Origin: Pseudomonadota bacterium
GTDB taxonomy: Bacteria; Pseudomonadota; Alphaproteobacteria; Reyranellales; Reyranellaceae
Direction: 5' to 3'
NCBI GenBank assembly: GCA_018240745.1
Contig: JAFEFF010000169.1
Span: forward strand, 1-64,000
DNA: 64,000 nucleotides
Shown here: piece by piece, positions 51,552 to 61,148 of the stretch
How positions within the stretch are numbered: the first letter of the stretch is position 1
Layout of the letters: every line of letters begins with the position of its first letter
Translations under genes and position numbers: made by a program
The notes under the pieces: model-generated
Told to the model about the DNA's origin: nothing
Databases searched by the model: none
The model's input: only the letters and a program-made list of their open reading frames with translations

Positions 51552-53087
51552 ATGCGCCTGATCGACTATTTCGACCGCGGCGCCGATCTCTTCCCGCAGC
51601 GCGACTGCCTGCATGACGGCACGCGCGGTTGGACCTACGCCGACGTGCGCGCCACGACGCACAAGGTGGCCAACGGCTTGCTGGCGGAGGGCCTCGGGAA
51701 GGGCGACAAGGTCGCGGTCTACAGCCCCAACCATGCGATGGCCTATGCGGCGCTGCTCGGCATCCAGCGTGCCGGGCTGATCTGGGCGCCGGTCAATGCC
51801 CGCAACGCGATCGAGGAGAACCTCTACATCCTCGACAACACCGATGTGTCGTTCCTGTTCTTCCATTCGAGCTTCGCCCACTACCTGCCGCGCATCCAGG
51901 CGGGCTGCCCCAGGATCAAGACCTTCATCTGCATCGACGCGCCCGAGTTCGACGCCTGGCTGGCGAAGCAGGGCGACACCGCGCCCGATCTGCCCGACGC
52001 TCCGGAGGCGGTCGCAATCCTGATCAGCTCCGGCGGCACGACGGGCCGGCCCAAGGGCGTGCAGATCACCAACCGGGTGATCGAGACCATGAACTCGATC
52101 TTCTGGGCGACGATGCCGGTCGAGGCGCCGCCGGTGCATCTGATGGTGGCGCCGATGACCCATGCCGCCGGCGTCAGCTCCTTCCCGCTGCTGCCCTACG
52201 GCGGCACCAACATCTTCATGGGCACGTCCGATCCCGGAGCCATCCTCGCCGCCATCGAGAAGCACAAGGTCACCCACATCTACATGCCGCCGACCTTGAT
52301 CTACATCCTGCTGGCGCATCCGGACATCGGCAAATACGACTACGGCTCGCTCGAGCGGCTGATCTATGCCTCGGCGCCGATGTCGGTCGACAAGCTGGTC
52401 GAGGCGATCAGGGTGTTCGGCCCCGTGCTGACCCAGACCTACGGCCAGGCCGAGGCCTGCATGATCGCCACCGTCTTCTCGCGCGAGGATCATGTCGCGG
52501 CGTTGGAGAGCAGCAAGCGCCACAGGCTCGCGAGCTGCGGCAGAATCTCGCCGCTGATGCGGCTCGAGATCATGAGCGACGACGGCAGGATCCTGCCGCG
52601 CGGCGAACGTGGCGAGATCGTGCTGCGCGGCGGCCTGATCATGGCCGGCTACTACAAGAACCCGCAGGCGACCGCCGAGGCCTCGGCCCATGGCTGGCAT
52701 CACACCGGCGACATCGGCGTGATCGACGAGGACGGCTTCGTCTATATCGTCGATCGCAAGAAGGACATGATCATCTCCGGCGGCTTCAACGTCTTCCCGA
52801 GCGAGGTCGAGCAGGTGCTGTGGAGCCATCCCGCGGTGCAGGACTGCGCCGTGATCGGCGTGCCCGACGAGAAGTGGGGCGAGGCGGTGAAGGCGGTGGT
52901 CGAGCTGAAGCCCGGCGCGAAGGCCACGGCCGACGAACTGATCGCGCTCGCCAAGGACAGGCTGGGGGGCGTCAAGGCGCCGAAGTCGGTCGACTTCACG
53001 GCTGCATTGCCGCGCAGCCCGGTCGGCAAGGTGTTGAAGAAGGACCTGCGCGCCACCTACTGGGCCGGCCGCGAGCGGAAGATCTGA
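51552..53087 (+). CDS. AMP-forming acyl-CoA synthetase
   Basis: A 511-residue ANL-superfamily ligase. The P-loop is ISSGGTTGRPKGVQI at about residue 157. The A5-type motif is TYGQAEACM, and WHHTGDIGVIDEDGFVYIVDRKKDMIISGG is split here into its two halves: the Asp of TGD and the hinge region DRKKDM. The catalytic Lys is in SPVGKVLKKDLR. It would activate a fatty or aryl acid, but the substrate is not evident. The stop is followed one base later by the DMT transporter GTG. Confidence 0.9.
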   Translation: MRLIDYFDRGADLFPQRDCLHDGTRGWTYADVRATTHKVANGLLAEGLGKGDKVAVYSPNHAMAYAALLGIQRAGLIWAPVNARNAIEENLYILDNTDVSFLFFHSSFAHYLPRIQAGCPRIKTFICIDAPEFDAWLAKQGDTAPDLPDAPEAVAILISSGGTTGRPKGVQITNRVIETMNSIFWATMPVEAPPVHLMVAPMTHAAGVSSFPLLPYGGTNIFMGTSDPGAILAAIEKHKVTHIYMPPTLIYILLAHPDIGKYDYGSLERLIYASAPMSVDKLVEAIRVFGPVLTQTYGQAEACMIATVFSREDHVAALESSKRHRLASCGRISPLMRLEIMSDDGRILPRGERGEIVLRGGLIMAGYYKNPQATAEASAHGWHHTGDIGVIDEDGFVYIVDRKKDMIISGGFNVFPSEVEQVLWSHPAVQDCAVIGVPDEKWGEAVKAVVELKPGAKATADELIALAKDRLGGVKAPKSVDFTAALPRSPVGKVLKKDLRATYWAGRERKI

Positions 53088-53088
53088 C

Positions 53089-54018
53089 GTGCGGCTGGCC
53101 GTCGCCCAGCTGCGGCGCCTGCCGCCCAACATGCAGGGCGCGCTGTGGCTGGTGAGCGGCGGGTTCATCTTCACCTCCAACGGCGCGATGATCCGCCTGC
53201 TCTCGACCGAGATCGAGAGCGTGCAGACGGCGTTCTTCCGCGCCTTCTTCTCGGTGCTGCTCCTCCTGCCGATGATCCTGACCGGCCGTGTGCAGCCGTG
53301 GAAGAGCGAACGCATCCAGGGCCATTTCTGGCGCACCGCCATGGGCACCACCTCGATGGTGCTGGGCTTCTACGCCGTGTCGATGCTGCCGCTCGCCGAT
53401 GCCACCGCGCTCGCCTTCTCCCAGCCGCTGTTCTCGGTCGTGCTGGCGGCCTTGGTGCTGCGCGAGAAGGTGCGCTGGCGGCGATGGTCGGCGACCATCG
53501 TCGGCTTCATCGGCGTGCTGGTGATGGTGCGGCCGGGCAGCGGCAGCCTGCAACCCGGCGCGGCGGTGGCGCTGCTCAATGCGCTCGCCTCGGCGACCTC
53601 CATCCTGCTGGTGCGGCGGCTGTCGGATTCCGAGAAGCCGCTGATGATCCTGACCCAGTTCGCCATCTTCTCGACCCTGCTGCTGGCCGGCCCGGCCATC
53701 TGGTTCTGGAAGTGGCCGTCGGCCTGGGGATGGGCGCTGGCGATCGGCGTGTCGATCTCGGCGACCATCGGCCAGTACTTCTGGGTGCAGGCCTTCGCCG
53801 TCGGCGAGATGTCGGCGGTGGCGCCGTTCGACTACCTGCGCCTGCCGTTCGCGGTGTTCGTCGGCTGGATGATCTGGAGCGAGATGCCGGTCATCTGGAC
53901 CTACGTCGGCGCCGCGATCGTCATCGCCTCGGCGCTCTACATCGCCTATCGCGAATCCCAGATCGTGCGCGAGCGCCGCGCCGCCGAGCGGCTCAGCTCG
54001 CGGTCGGCTGCGCCTTGA
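53089..54018 (+). CDS. EamA/DMT superfamily transporter
   Basis: A 309-residue membrane protein with ten hydrophobic segments in two EamA repeats (LWLVSGGFIFTSNGAMIRLL ... and ... ALLNALASATSILLVRRL). The GTG start follows the acyl-CoA ligase stop by one base, so the two are co-transcribed. Substrate is unknown. Its 3' end overlaps the convergent YkvA-type gene by 26 bases. Confidence 0.85.
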   Translation: MRLAVAQLRRLPPNMQGALWLVSGGFIFTSNGAMIRLLSTEIESVQTAFFRAFFSVLLLLPMILTGRVQPWKSERIQGHFWRTAMGTTSMVLGFYAVSMLPLADATALAFSQPLFSVVLAALVLREKVRWRRWSATIVGFIGVLVMVRPGSGSLQPGAAVALLNALASATSILLVRRLSDSEKPLMILTQFAIFSTLLLAGPAIWFWKWPSAWGWALAIGVSISATIGQYFWVQAFAVGEMSAVAPFDYLRLPFAVFVGWMIWSEMPVIWTYVGAAIVIASALYIAYRESQIVRERRAAERLSSRSAAP

Positions 54019-54322
54019 GCAGCCAGTCGCGCGCCTTCGCGCGATGGTCGTCGGTGATGTAGGTCCGGCAAGCCGTGTAGGCCGCGAGCAGCACCGCAGC
54101 GTCGTCGGTGTAGCCGAGGCCAACCAGGAAATCGGGGATGATGTCGAACGGCAGGACGAAGTAGGCGAGGGCGCCGAACAGCGTCAGCCGCACCGTCATC
54201 GGCGTTGCCGCATCGGTCGCGCAGTAAAACGCCGCCACCGCGTCCTCGGTGAAGGGAACCTTGCCGAGGGTCTGGCGCGCCTTGGTCCAGAAGTTCTGCC
54301 GGACGATCTGCTCGTCGCTCAT
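53993..54322 (-). CDS. YkvA/DUF1232 family membrane protein
   Basis: A 109-residue protein. The DUF1232 signature is [21 protein letters not shown] followed by [14 protein letters not shown], with the conserved P-x-D-x-I-P-D. One or two membrane segments are likely. The role is unknown. The start ATG 54322 is used because [16 protein letters not shown] leads directly into the family. Confidence 0.85.
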   Translation of the reverse strand: MSDEQIVRQNFWTKARQTLGKVPFTEDAVAAFYCATDAATPMTVRLTLFGALAYFVLPFDIIPDFLVGLGYTDDAAVLLAAYTACRTYITDDHRAKARDWLLKAQPTAS

Positions 54323-54401
54323 GGCCAAGAAGTGTGGCCCGGGCGCCGGCTTGGCAAGAGGGGACGGCATGCTAAAAGCGGCGCAACCAAGGAGGACAGT
54401 C

Positions 54402-55163
54402 ATGAACGTCAAGGGGCAGGCCGCCATCGTCACCGGCGGCGCATCGGGGCTGGGCGGTGCGACCGCGTCGGCGCTGGCCGCGGCGGGCGCCAAGGTCGCG
54501 GTGTTCGACGTGCAGGACGAGCTCGGGAGCGCGAAGGCCAGGGAGCTGGGCGGCCTTTACGTGAAGACCAACGTCGCCGACGGGCCCAACGTCGAGGCCT
54601 CGGTCAAGACGGTGGTCGAGAAGCTCGGCGCGCCGCGCGTGGTGGTGAACTGCGCCGGCATCGGCCGCGCCGCGCGCACCATCTCGAAGAACGGACCGCA
54701 CGATCTCGGCATGTTCACCCAGGTGATCCAGGTCAACCTGATCGGCACCTTCAACGTGATCCGCGTGGCCTCGTGGGCGATGAGCCAGGCCGAGCCGATG
54801 GACGACGGCGAGCGCGGCGTGATCGTCAACACCGCCTCGGTCGCGGCCTTCGACGGCCAGATCGGCCAGGCCGCCTACTCGGCGTCGAAGGGCGGTGTGG
54901 TCGGCATGACCCTGCCGATCGCGCGCGACCTGTCGAGCCTCGGCATCCGCGTCTGCACCATCGCGCCGGGCCTGTTCCTGACGCCGATGATGATGGGCCT
55001 GTCGGCCGAGGCGCAGAAGAGCCTGGGCGCGCAGGTGCCGTTCCCGCCGCGGCTGGGCGATCCCAAGGAGTACGCGCAGCTCGCGATGCAGATCGTCGAG
55101 AACCACATGCTGAACGGCGAGACCATCCGCCTCGACGGCGCGATCCGCATGGCGCCGCGCTGA
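54402..55163 (+). CDS. SDR-family 3-hydroxyacyl-CoA dehydrogenase (HSD17B10-like)
   Basis: A 253-residue short-chain dehydrogenase with all key motifs: [15 protein letters not shown] (NAD loop), [10 protein letters not shown], catalytic Ser in [15 protein letters not shown], and Tyr/Lys in AAYSASKGG. The [12 protein letters not shown] and PGLFLTPMM context is typical of type-2 3-hydroxyacyl-CoA dehydrogenases in fatty-acid or branched-chain breakdown. GGAGG lies eight bases before the ATG. Confidence 0.9.
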   Translation: MNVKGQAAIVTGGASGLGGATASALAAAGAKVAVFDVQDELGSAKARELGGLYVKTNVADGPNVEASVKTVVEKLGAPRVVVNCAGIGRAARTISKNGPHDLGMFTQVIQVNLIGTFNVIRVASWAMSQAEPMDDGERGVIVNTASVAAFDGQIGQAAYSASKGGVVGMTLPIARDLSSLGIRVCTIAPGLFLTPMMMGLSAEAQKSLGAQVPFPPRLGDPKEYAQLAMQIVENHMLNGETIRLDGAIRMAPR

Positions 55164-55191
55164 CAATCGGCGGCGCCGTCCCGCGCGGTGC

Positions 55192-56247
55192 TCAGTGACG
55201 GTGCTGATGGTGGGCGTCGGGCACATGCCGATGGATGTGCTCCAGCGGAGCATGTTCATGCCAGTGTGAGTGCGGCTCGCCCGCGGGGTCATCCGGTCGG
55301 TGCGCGTGCCGATGGTGTTCGTCGTGGCTGTGCGCATGCTCGTGTGCCTGGGCCGGATGGAAATGGCGGTGATCGTGCCGCTCGGTGACGTGGAGCCACA
55401 CGCCGATGGCCATCAGGCCCGCGGCCCACAGCAGTTGGACGGTGAGGGGCTCGCCGAGCGACACGACGGCGGTGGCGGCGCCGAAGAATGGTGCCGTCGA
55501 GAAGTAAGCGCCGGTGCGGGCCGTCCCCAGGTGCCGCAGCGCCAGCACGAAGAGCGCCAGGCTGAGCCCATACCCCAGCACCCCAACCAGGCCCGCGGCA
55601 GCGATGGCTCCCGCAGAAGGCAACGCGTCGCCCATCCACAGCGCGAAGGCGATGTTGAACGGCCCTGCGATCAGGCCCTTGAGCTCGACGATCTGCAGGG
55701 GATCGGCAAGCGAGACTTTGCGCGTGAGATTGTTGTCGAGGCCCCAGGCGATGCAGGCTCCGACAATGGCAAGCGGACCCAGCAGATCCGTCAAGGTCGG
55801 ATGCCCCGACCACGACAGGATCGCCGCTCCTGCGACGAGGCAAGCCATGCCGATCGCAATGCGACGGTCGAAATTCTCGTGGAAGACGAACCACGCCATC
55901 AACGCCGTGGCCACACCCTCGAGCGTCAGCATCAGCGACGCGGTCGCCGCCTCGGTTCGCGCGAGCCCGAGCATCAGCAGCAGCGGTCCGACGATGCCGC
56001 CCGCTGCGATGGCACCTGCAAGCCAGGGCAAATCCACCCGGCTGAGAGCCGCTTCCGACGCCACGTGTTCGGGCGCCATTGAACGCATCAGCCGGCGCAG
56101 CAGCGCCGCGCCGAGCCCGGCACCGCAATAGAGCAGACCTGCCAGCATTGCTGGACGGGTCGAGCCCAGGAGGGCCTTCGCCGCCGGCGTCGAAATGCCG
56201 AACAGGATGGCGGAGGCCAGGGCATAGAAGATTGCTCTGGCGTTCAT
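55192..56247 (-). CDS. EamA/DMT transporter with His-rich C-terminal tail
   Basis: A 351-residue protein. Residues 1-285 hold ten membrane segments in two EamA repeats. The last about 66 residues are soluble and contain 24 histidines (HDHRHFH, HEHAHSHDEHHRHAH, HRHVPDAHHQHRH). Such a tail binds Ni, Co or Zn and suggests a metal-related transport or sensing role, although DMT proteins usually move organic metabolites. The gene is convergent with the SDR gene. Confidence 0.85.
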   Translation of the reverse strand: MNARAIFYALASAILFGISTPAAKALLGSTRPAMLAGLLYCGAGLGAALLRRLMRSMAPEHVASEAALSRVDLPWLAGAIAAGGIVGPLLLMLGLARTEAATASLMLTLEGVATALMAWFVFHENFDRRIAIGMACLVAGAAILSWSGHPTLTDLLGPLAIVGACIAWGLDNNLTRKVSLADPLQIVELKGLIAGPFNIAFALWMGDALPSAGAIAAAGLVGVLGYGLSLALFVLALRHLGTARTGAYFSTAPFFGAATAVVSLGEPLTVQLLWAAGLMAIGVWLHVTERHDHRHFHPAQAHEHAHSHDEHHRHAHRPDDPAGEPHSHWHEHAPLEHIHRHVPDAHHQHRH

Positions 56248-56319
56248 GATTCTCGCCAGTCTATCCCACACCACCCTCCCTGCGGAGGATGGTGCCGGCT
56301 GCGGCCTTCGACCTATGAC

Positions 56320-59025
56320 CTACGTCTTGATGCGGATGTGCCGCCATGCCACGACGTTGCCCGAATACGCCTGCACGCCGATGAAACCCGGCGAGCGGCC
56401 CCGGTCTACGTCGGTATTGTGGAACGACGTCGTTTGCCGGCGCTCGCCGGTTTGCGTGTTGGTGAGGAACACCGCGTAGTCGTCGCCCTGAACCACGATC
56501 TCGTACTCGAACCAGACGCCGGGCAGGAGGGGCGGGCCGGGCGTGTAGTTCTGCACCGCCGGCTCGTTGCGGCCCTGATGCCAGATCCGGTCGCCCGCCT
56601 GGATCTTGTAGATCGCTCCGGTGCGGTTCTTGAACAGCCCGTTGGGCTCCGGCTGGATGCCGTAGAAGTCCTTGGTCGAATCGCCGATGGCATTGTCGTC
56701 GACCTGCACCTCGAAGCCGGAAATCACCGGGCGCCAGGCCGGATTGTTGGGGTCGAAGGCCTTCTCGTTGGCGACCCGGGGCGCCAGCGCGGGCGGAAGG
56801 TCGAAGGTCGGCCGGGGGAAGCGCAGGAACACGCCACTATTGTGCTTCGCCTGGTCGAAGATCTTGAACTGAAGGCGCAGCGTGAAGTCCGCAAAGGTCT
56901 CTGTGGCGTAGTAGAAGAGCCGCAGCCCGCCATCGCCGTAGCTCACCATCTCGCCGTTCACGTGCAGCATGCCGCCACCGCCCGGGCCCGCGAGGCGCCA
57001 CTTCGAGAAGCTTGCCGCCGTGCCGTCGAACAGCGGACGGAAGCCGGCATCCGATTGTGGGGCCACGATCGCGTCGGGGCCGGGCAGCACGCTTGCGTTC
57101 AGGAGGTCCCCGGTGCGCCGCCCGAGCGCCACCCCGGTCAGCATCGGATTGGGCGAGCCGGTGGTCGGGAACAGCGCCGGCCCCGCGACGTAGCAGTTCG
57201 TCGTGTCGTGGATGCGTCCGAAATCGTTGGTCACGGCATCGGCGATATTGTCGCCCATGCGCATGGTGCCTGCGTCGTGATGGGTCGTGCCAAGATCATC
57301 GCGTCGGTTCTTGAAGGCTGCGAGCGTGGCCAGCCGCTGGGCGGGCATGCCAGCCGGCACCGGGATGACCGTGGTGCCGCTGGCCAGGATTTCGAAGGGC
57401 TCGTTGCCGGCAAAGATCAGCGCGATCTTGTCGGACACCGCATCCATCTCGTCCCAGGTCGCCCGGTCGGCGTTGGTCTGGGCGCTTCCCGGGAAGTCCT
57501 GGGGCCGTGCCTTGGAGTTGCCCAGGGATACGACGGCTTTCGGGCGATCGAAGTCGGTGTCCGTGGTGGACAAGGTGATGAAGCTGTCGGGATTGCGCGG
57601 CGTCATCTCGCCGATGCCGCGGATGGTGATCACAACAGTGTCGTCGGTTGCCTGCAGCATCGCCTCGATATGCTCCAGTGTCGGCAGCTTCTTGAAGAGC
57701 TCGGCTTCCGAATCGGCGGCGAGCTTGTTCAAGCCCGACGCGGTGATCTGGAAGTGATAGGTCCGGCCGGTGGCGGCCTTGCCCTTCACCAGCAGCGCGG
57801 AGACCTGCAGGCTGGGGATCATCGTCGGCGGCAGATTGGCGGCAATCGCCGCGCGCGGGACGCGGATCGTCAGGTTCGAGCGCAGATGGGCGACGAGGTT
57901 CTCGCCCATGCGGTCCGCGGCGCGGCCGGCCAGCGATTGCTGGAAGGTCGTGCGGGCCACGCGCGTGGTCTCCACCGTGCCCAGCGCGACGACGACGGCG
58001 CTCTGGCCACCGTTGCGCGGCGGCGCCAGCATGACGTCGACCGAGCTGCCATTCTGCCACACCCGCACGCCCGTCACGCGCACCCAATTGTCGGGCTGGG
58101 TCTCGGTGATGAGCTCCTGCACATGGCAATCCGGCACCACCATGATGCGTTTCCGGGCGTCGGCCGCCGGGCCGATGCCGTCGGCCTCCGAGCTCGCCAG
58201 CCGGGTGGCCCGGATCAGGCCGGGCAAGGCGCTGAACTTGTTGGTCGGGAAGAAGCCCGGCAGCGTCGTCGACTGGACCGCGAGCGGCGCCTCGAGCTTG
58301 AACAGCTCTTTCAGCTTGGCAAGCGGTGTGGTGTCGGTTGCGGGCAGCCCGAGCCAGTCGCGCAGGATCTTGGCATCGAGCGGGGGCTCGCCTGGATCCG
58401 GATAGCGGACCGCCGGATGATCGGGCAGCTCTGCAAAGGTGAATCCGGTCTCGTTGCCGGCGACGTTCAGCCCGTCATCGAGCTGCTTGCGCAGCGCCGT
58501 ATGCAGCGGCCCGTAGATGAAGTCGTTGGTTTCCTTGACGCCGATCTGCCGGCTCGACTCCGCGAAGTAGCGCGCGCGCAGCTCGGCGCGCACTGCTGCG
58601 GGCCAGCCGTTCAGCTCGACGTCGAGCAGCTCGGGGGACCAGCCGCCCCAGGTGAGCGAGCGCCCGCCGACGGCAAACAGCAGGCCGGCATAGTTGAGCG
58701 AGGGATGGTTGAGCCAGGGCACCCGCATGTCCGGCGCGCCGCTGGCGGGTGCGACGAACGGAAGGTTCTGCACGTGCTCCGGCAGCACGTAGGGACCAGC
58801 CTCGAGCACCAGTATGCGGCGACTTCGTGTCGTATCCGAAATGAAGAGATGTTCCGCGACGACGGACCCGAAGGTGCCGCCGCCCACCACGATCACATCG
58901 AAGTCGCGGGTCCGCCCTCCAAGCACCTGTCCCGCGCTGTCTTTCGCCTCCTGCAAGGTGTTGCAGACGAAGCGACCCATGTTGTCGAGAGAGAAAGTCG
59001 TAGATTCAGCGCTGAGCGTCGGCAT
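56320..59025 (-). CDS. GMC oxidoreductase fused to a DUF1080 (3-keto-disaccharide hydrolase-like) domain
   Basis: A 901-residue fusion. Residues 41-650 form a GMC flavoenzyme: FAD loop DFDVIVVGGGTFGS, LTWGGWSPELL, TTHHDAGTMRMG and the closing GSPNPMLTGVALGRRTGDLL. Residues about 658-901 match DUF1080 (FRPLFDGTAASFSKWRLAG, NSGVFLRFP, GFEVQVDD, GDRIWHQGRNE), a jelly-roll fold acting on or binding sugars. No signal peptide is clear. Start is at ATG before PTLSAESTTF, although an upstream ATG at 59106 repeats DNTGRFV/DNMGRFV-like residues. The substrate is likely a sugar or polyol (inference). Confidence 0.85.
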   Translation of the reverse strand: MPTLSAESTTFSLDNMGRFVCNTLQEAKDSAGQVLGGRTRDFDVIVVGGGTFGSVVAEHLFISDTTRSRRILVLEAGPYVLPEHVQNLPFVAPASGAPDMRVPWLNHPSLNYAGLLFAVGGRSLTWGGWSPELLDVELNGWPAAVRAELRARYFAESSRQIGVKETNDFIYGPLHTALRKQLDDGLNVAGNETGFTFAELPDHPAVRYPDPGEPPLDAKILRDWLGLPATDTTPLAKLKELFKLEAPLAVQSTTLPGFFPTNKFSALPGLIRATRLASSEADGIGPAADARKRIMVVPDCHVQELITETQPDNWVRVTGVRVWQNGSSVDVMLAPPRNGGQSAVVVALGTVETTRVARTTFQQSLAGRAADRMGENLVAHLRSNLTIRVPRAAIAANLPPTMIPSLQVSALLVKGKAATGRTYHFQITASGLNKLAADSEAELFKKLPTLEHIEAMLQATDDTVVITIRGIGEMTPRNPDSFITLSTTDTDFDRPKAVVSLGNSKARPQDFPGSAQTNADRATWDEMDAVSDKIALIFAGNEPFEILASGTTVIPVPAGMPAQRLATLAAFKNRRDDLGTTHHDAGTMRMGDNIADAVTNDFGRIHDTTNCYVAGPALFPTTGSPNPMLTGVALGRRTGDLLNASVLPGPDAIVAPQSDAGFRPLFDGTAASFSKWRLAGPGGGGMLHVNGEMVSYGDGGLRLFYYATETFADFTLRLQFKIFDQAKHNSGVFLRFPRPTFDLPPALAPRVANEKAFDPNNPAWRPVISGFEVQVDDNAIGDSTKDFYGIQPEPNGLFKNRTGAIYKIQAGDRIWHQGRNEPAVQNYTPGPPLLPGVWFEYEIVVQGDDYAVFLTNTQTGERRQTTSFHNTDVDRGRSPGFIGVQAYSGNVVAWRHIRIKT

Positions 59026-59269
59026 GACGAATCTCCCTGTATTGTCGATGTGTGTGGGTGTTGTGCTCTCCGTGCGTGGGCGCACGCGAGACGCTTCGAA
59101 GAACACGTCTCGCCGCGCAATGGAACGAGCTTAGACGAGAAGGGACGGCCTGGCTGTGGTATTCAGCACATCGTGCCGGACAGTGCCGGCGAGCCGCCGG
59201 GGCGCGTTTGCGCCCTCGAGTCGCCGACCCGCGCAGGCGCGGGCCGGCGCCGAAGGATACTCAGTTGCG

Positions 59270-59581
59270 CTATGCGACCATCAACGATTGCTGAATGGCC
59301 CGGTCGTAGACCTGCAGGACCTGCTGCTTGGTTCGGGCGGGCGAGTCGTTGAAGTCCACGATCGAGGTTTGCGCGTGGCCGAGATCGAGGATCGCCTCGA
59401 GCAAGAGGCGTTCGGCCGCGACGAACATGTCGTAGTCGCGGATCGGAAGGGATCCGATCATGCAAACCGAACCGCGTTGCCTCGAGCGGTGCTGACACCA
59501 ACCCCGATCGAGCTGCTGGCGGCCATCGGCCAACATGTGGGTGAGGGGAGAGGCCGTACGGTTTTTGCCATCGAATGGCAT
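59270..59581 (-). CDS. Small hypothetical protein
   Basis: A 103-residue reading frame without recognised family. AAAGGA lies eight bases before its ATG, the best argument that it is real. The N-terminal part (HMLADGRQQLDRGWCQHRSR) is basic. The C-terminal half (MFVAAERLLLEAILDLGHAQTSIVDFND, ARTKQQVLQVYDRA) is helical. It could be chance: the flanks 59026-59269 and 59582-59754 show no gene. Confidence 0.4.
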   Translation of the reverse strand: MPFDGKNRTASPLTHMLADGRQQLDRGWCQHRSRQRGSVCMIGSLPIRDYDMFVAAERLLLEAILDLGHAQTSIVDFNDSPARTKQQVLQVYDRAIQQSLMVA

Positions 59582-59754
59582 GACTGTTTTCCTTTCAGAT
59601 TGGGTACGCTAGAGGGCCAACGTTCCCAACTTGCCCACGTTGCCCATGCCCGGCAACGGGTAACCAAGTGGACAGTTTGCGCGCCCGCATCCCGTGCGCC
59701 CGTCGCCGCCGAGGCTCGCGACTTGGAGCTCATGCAACAGTGGGTGAAGTGGCG

Positions 59755-60690
59755 TCAGGCGTCGATCCGGTAGAGCGCCGCGCGATGACTGGCCGGCAGG
59801 AAGGCGATGAGAGCGTCGCCGGACGGCGGCAGTGCCGTGGTGTGGGCGCCTTTCTCGGTGACGACGGAACCGAGACTCTTCATCGAGGTGGTGTCGAACA
59901 CGTCGACCACGCCGGGATCGCCGATCGCGACATAGAGCTGCCGGCGCTTCGGGTTGAACCAGACGACGTCGGGCATGCCGCTGAGCCTGGTCTCGCCCAG
60001 CACCTTGCCCGTCGCCGCATCGAGCGTGACCAGCACGCCGGCATCGCAGGCGCAGAACAGCCGGCGAGTCGCCGGATCGAAGTCGAGGCCGTGGGCGCCG
60101 TCGACGGGAACCGCCATCGTTCGTGCGATGCGATCGGGCTGGCGGGCGTCGACCACGACGATCTGCGAGGGCCGCATGATGTTGACGTAGAAGACCTCGG
60201 CGTCGGCATCGAACACCGCCCAGCGGGTGCGGCCCGGCACCACGATCGAGGCGCGCATTTCGCGGGCATCGAGGTCGACCATCGAGAGCGTGCAGAAGCC
60301 CGGCACGGCCGGGTCGCCGACATTGGCGGCGAGCACGAGGCGGCGCCGGGAGTCGTAGGCGAGGCCGTTGGGCCGCATGCCGACCGCGATCCTGGTGACC
60401 TTGGGATCGGGACCGGGCGCAAACACGCCGATCGTGTTCTCGCCACGGTTCGACGTGAAGACGAGCTGGCTCTCGTCGCTCACCAGCGCGCCGGCAACGG
60501 CGGCGAGATCCGGCACCGAGTAGAGATACTGCGCCGATGCCGGATCGAAGACATCGACGGAGCTGTTGGCCGTATGCGCAACGTAGACGTGGCCGGTCGC
60601 AGCATGGACCGCCGCATGGTCGAAGCCGCCGCTGCCGGCATGCTTCGGCAGCGCGATGTGGCCGCAAAGCGAGAGCGGGGCTGCAGCCAT
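59755..60690 (-). CDS. YncE-like beta-propeller protein
   Basis: A 311-residue protein of repeated propeller blades (HVYVAHTANSSVDVFDPAS, LVFTSNRGENTIGVFAPG, RRLVLAANVGDPAVPG, RQLYVAIGDPGVVDVFD). It starts two bases after the ChrB-C gene ends, so it is the third gene of the operon beginning with the SOD-rhodanese fusion. No signal peptide is visible from ATG 60690. Its function in metal stress is unknown. Confidence 0.85.
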   Translation of the reverse strand: MAAAPLSLCGHIALPKHAGSGGFDHAAVHAATGHVYVAHTANSSVDVFDPASAQYLYSVPDLAAVAGALVSDESQLVFTSNRGENTIGVFAPGPDPKVTRIAVGMRPNGLAYDSRRRLVLAANVGDPAVPGFCTLSMVDLDAREMRASIVVPGRTRWAVFDADAEVFYVNIMRPSQIVVVDARQPDRIARTMAVPVDGAHGLDFDPATRRLFCACDAGVLVTLDAATGKVLGETRLSGMPDVVWFNPKRRQLYVAIGDPGVVDVFDTTSMKSLGSVVTEKGAHTTALPPSGDALIAFLPASHRAALYRIDA

Positions 60691-60692
60691 GG

Positions 60693-61148
60693 TCAGTCCA
60701 TCTTCGGCGGCCAGGCGTGCGTCTCGCCGACCAGGTGGCGGCACCACGCATAGAGCGCGTCGTACATCACCATGCCGTGTCGGAGCATCTCGTGGTCGTC
60801 GGCGTAGACGTGGCCCAGGCCCAGCGAGATCGCGAACAGGCCGTGACTCTGCGGCGTCAGGTCGAGCCGCGAGGTGTCGGCGCCGCGCACGATGTCGGCC
60901 AGCTTGTCGAGGCCCGGCGCGTCGAGCTTGTACTCGGCGAGGAAGGCGTCGAACGAGCAGTTGTCGCCGACGTGGCTGAACTTCACGCCGGGGATGTCGT
61001 AGGGGATCGCGCCGGTCTTCTCGGCGGTCTTCAGCACCTCCGGTGCCGGCACGTAGAGGAACTCTGGATCCTTCTCGATGAACCGCTTGATCAGCCAGGG
61101 GCAGGCGATGCGGTCGATCTTCGGACGTTCACGGGTAACCCATTTCAT
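60693..61148 (-). CDS. Short ChrB C-terminal-domain protein
   Basis: A 151-residue protein equal to the C-terminal domain of ChrB only: WVTRERPKIDRIACPWLIKRFIEKD, FSHVGDNCSFDAFLAEY and LADIVRGADTSRLDL. The full-length ChrB at 62202 carries the same domain (REHVQVDRIASAWLIKRFID). The ATG overlaps the stop of the SOD-rhodanese gene. It may be a chromate- or redox-responsive partner. It lacks the N-terminal domain thought to bind DNA. Confidence 0.85.
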   Translation of the reverse strand: MKWVTRERPKIDRIACPWLIKRFIEKDPEFLYVPAPEVLKTAEKTGAIPYDIPGVKFSHVGDNCSFDAFLAEYKLDAPGLDKLADIVRGADTSRLDLTPQSHGLFAISLGLGHVYADDHEMLRHGMVMYDALYAWCRHLVGETHAWPPKMD

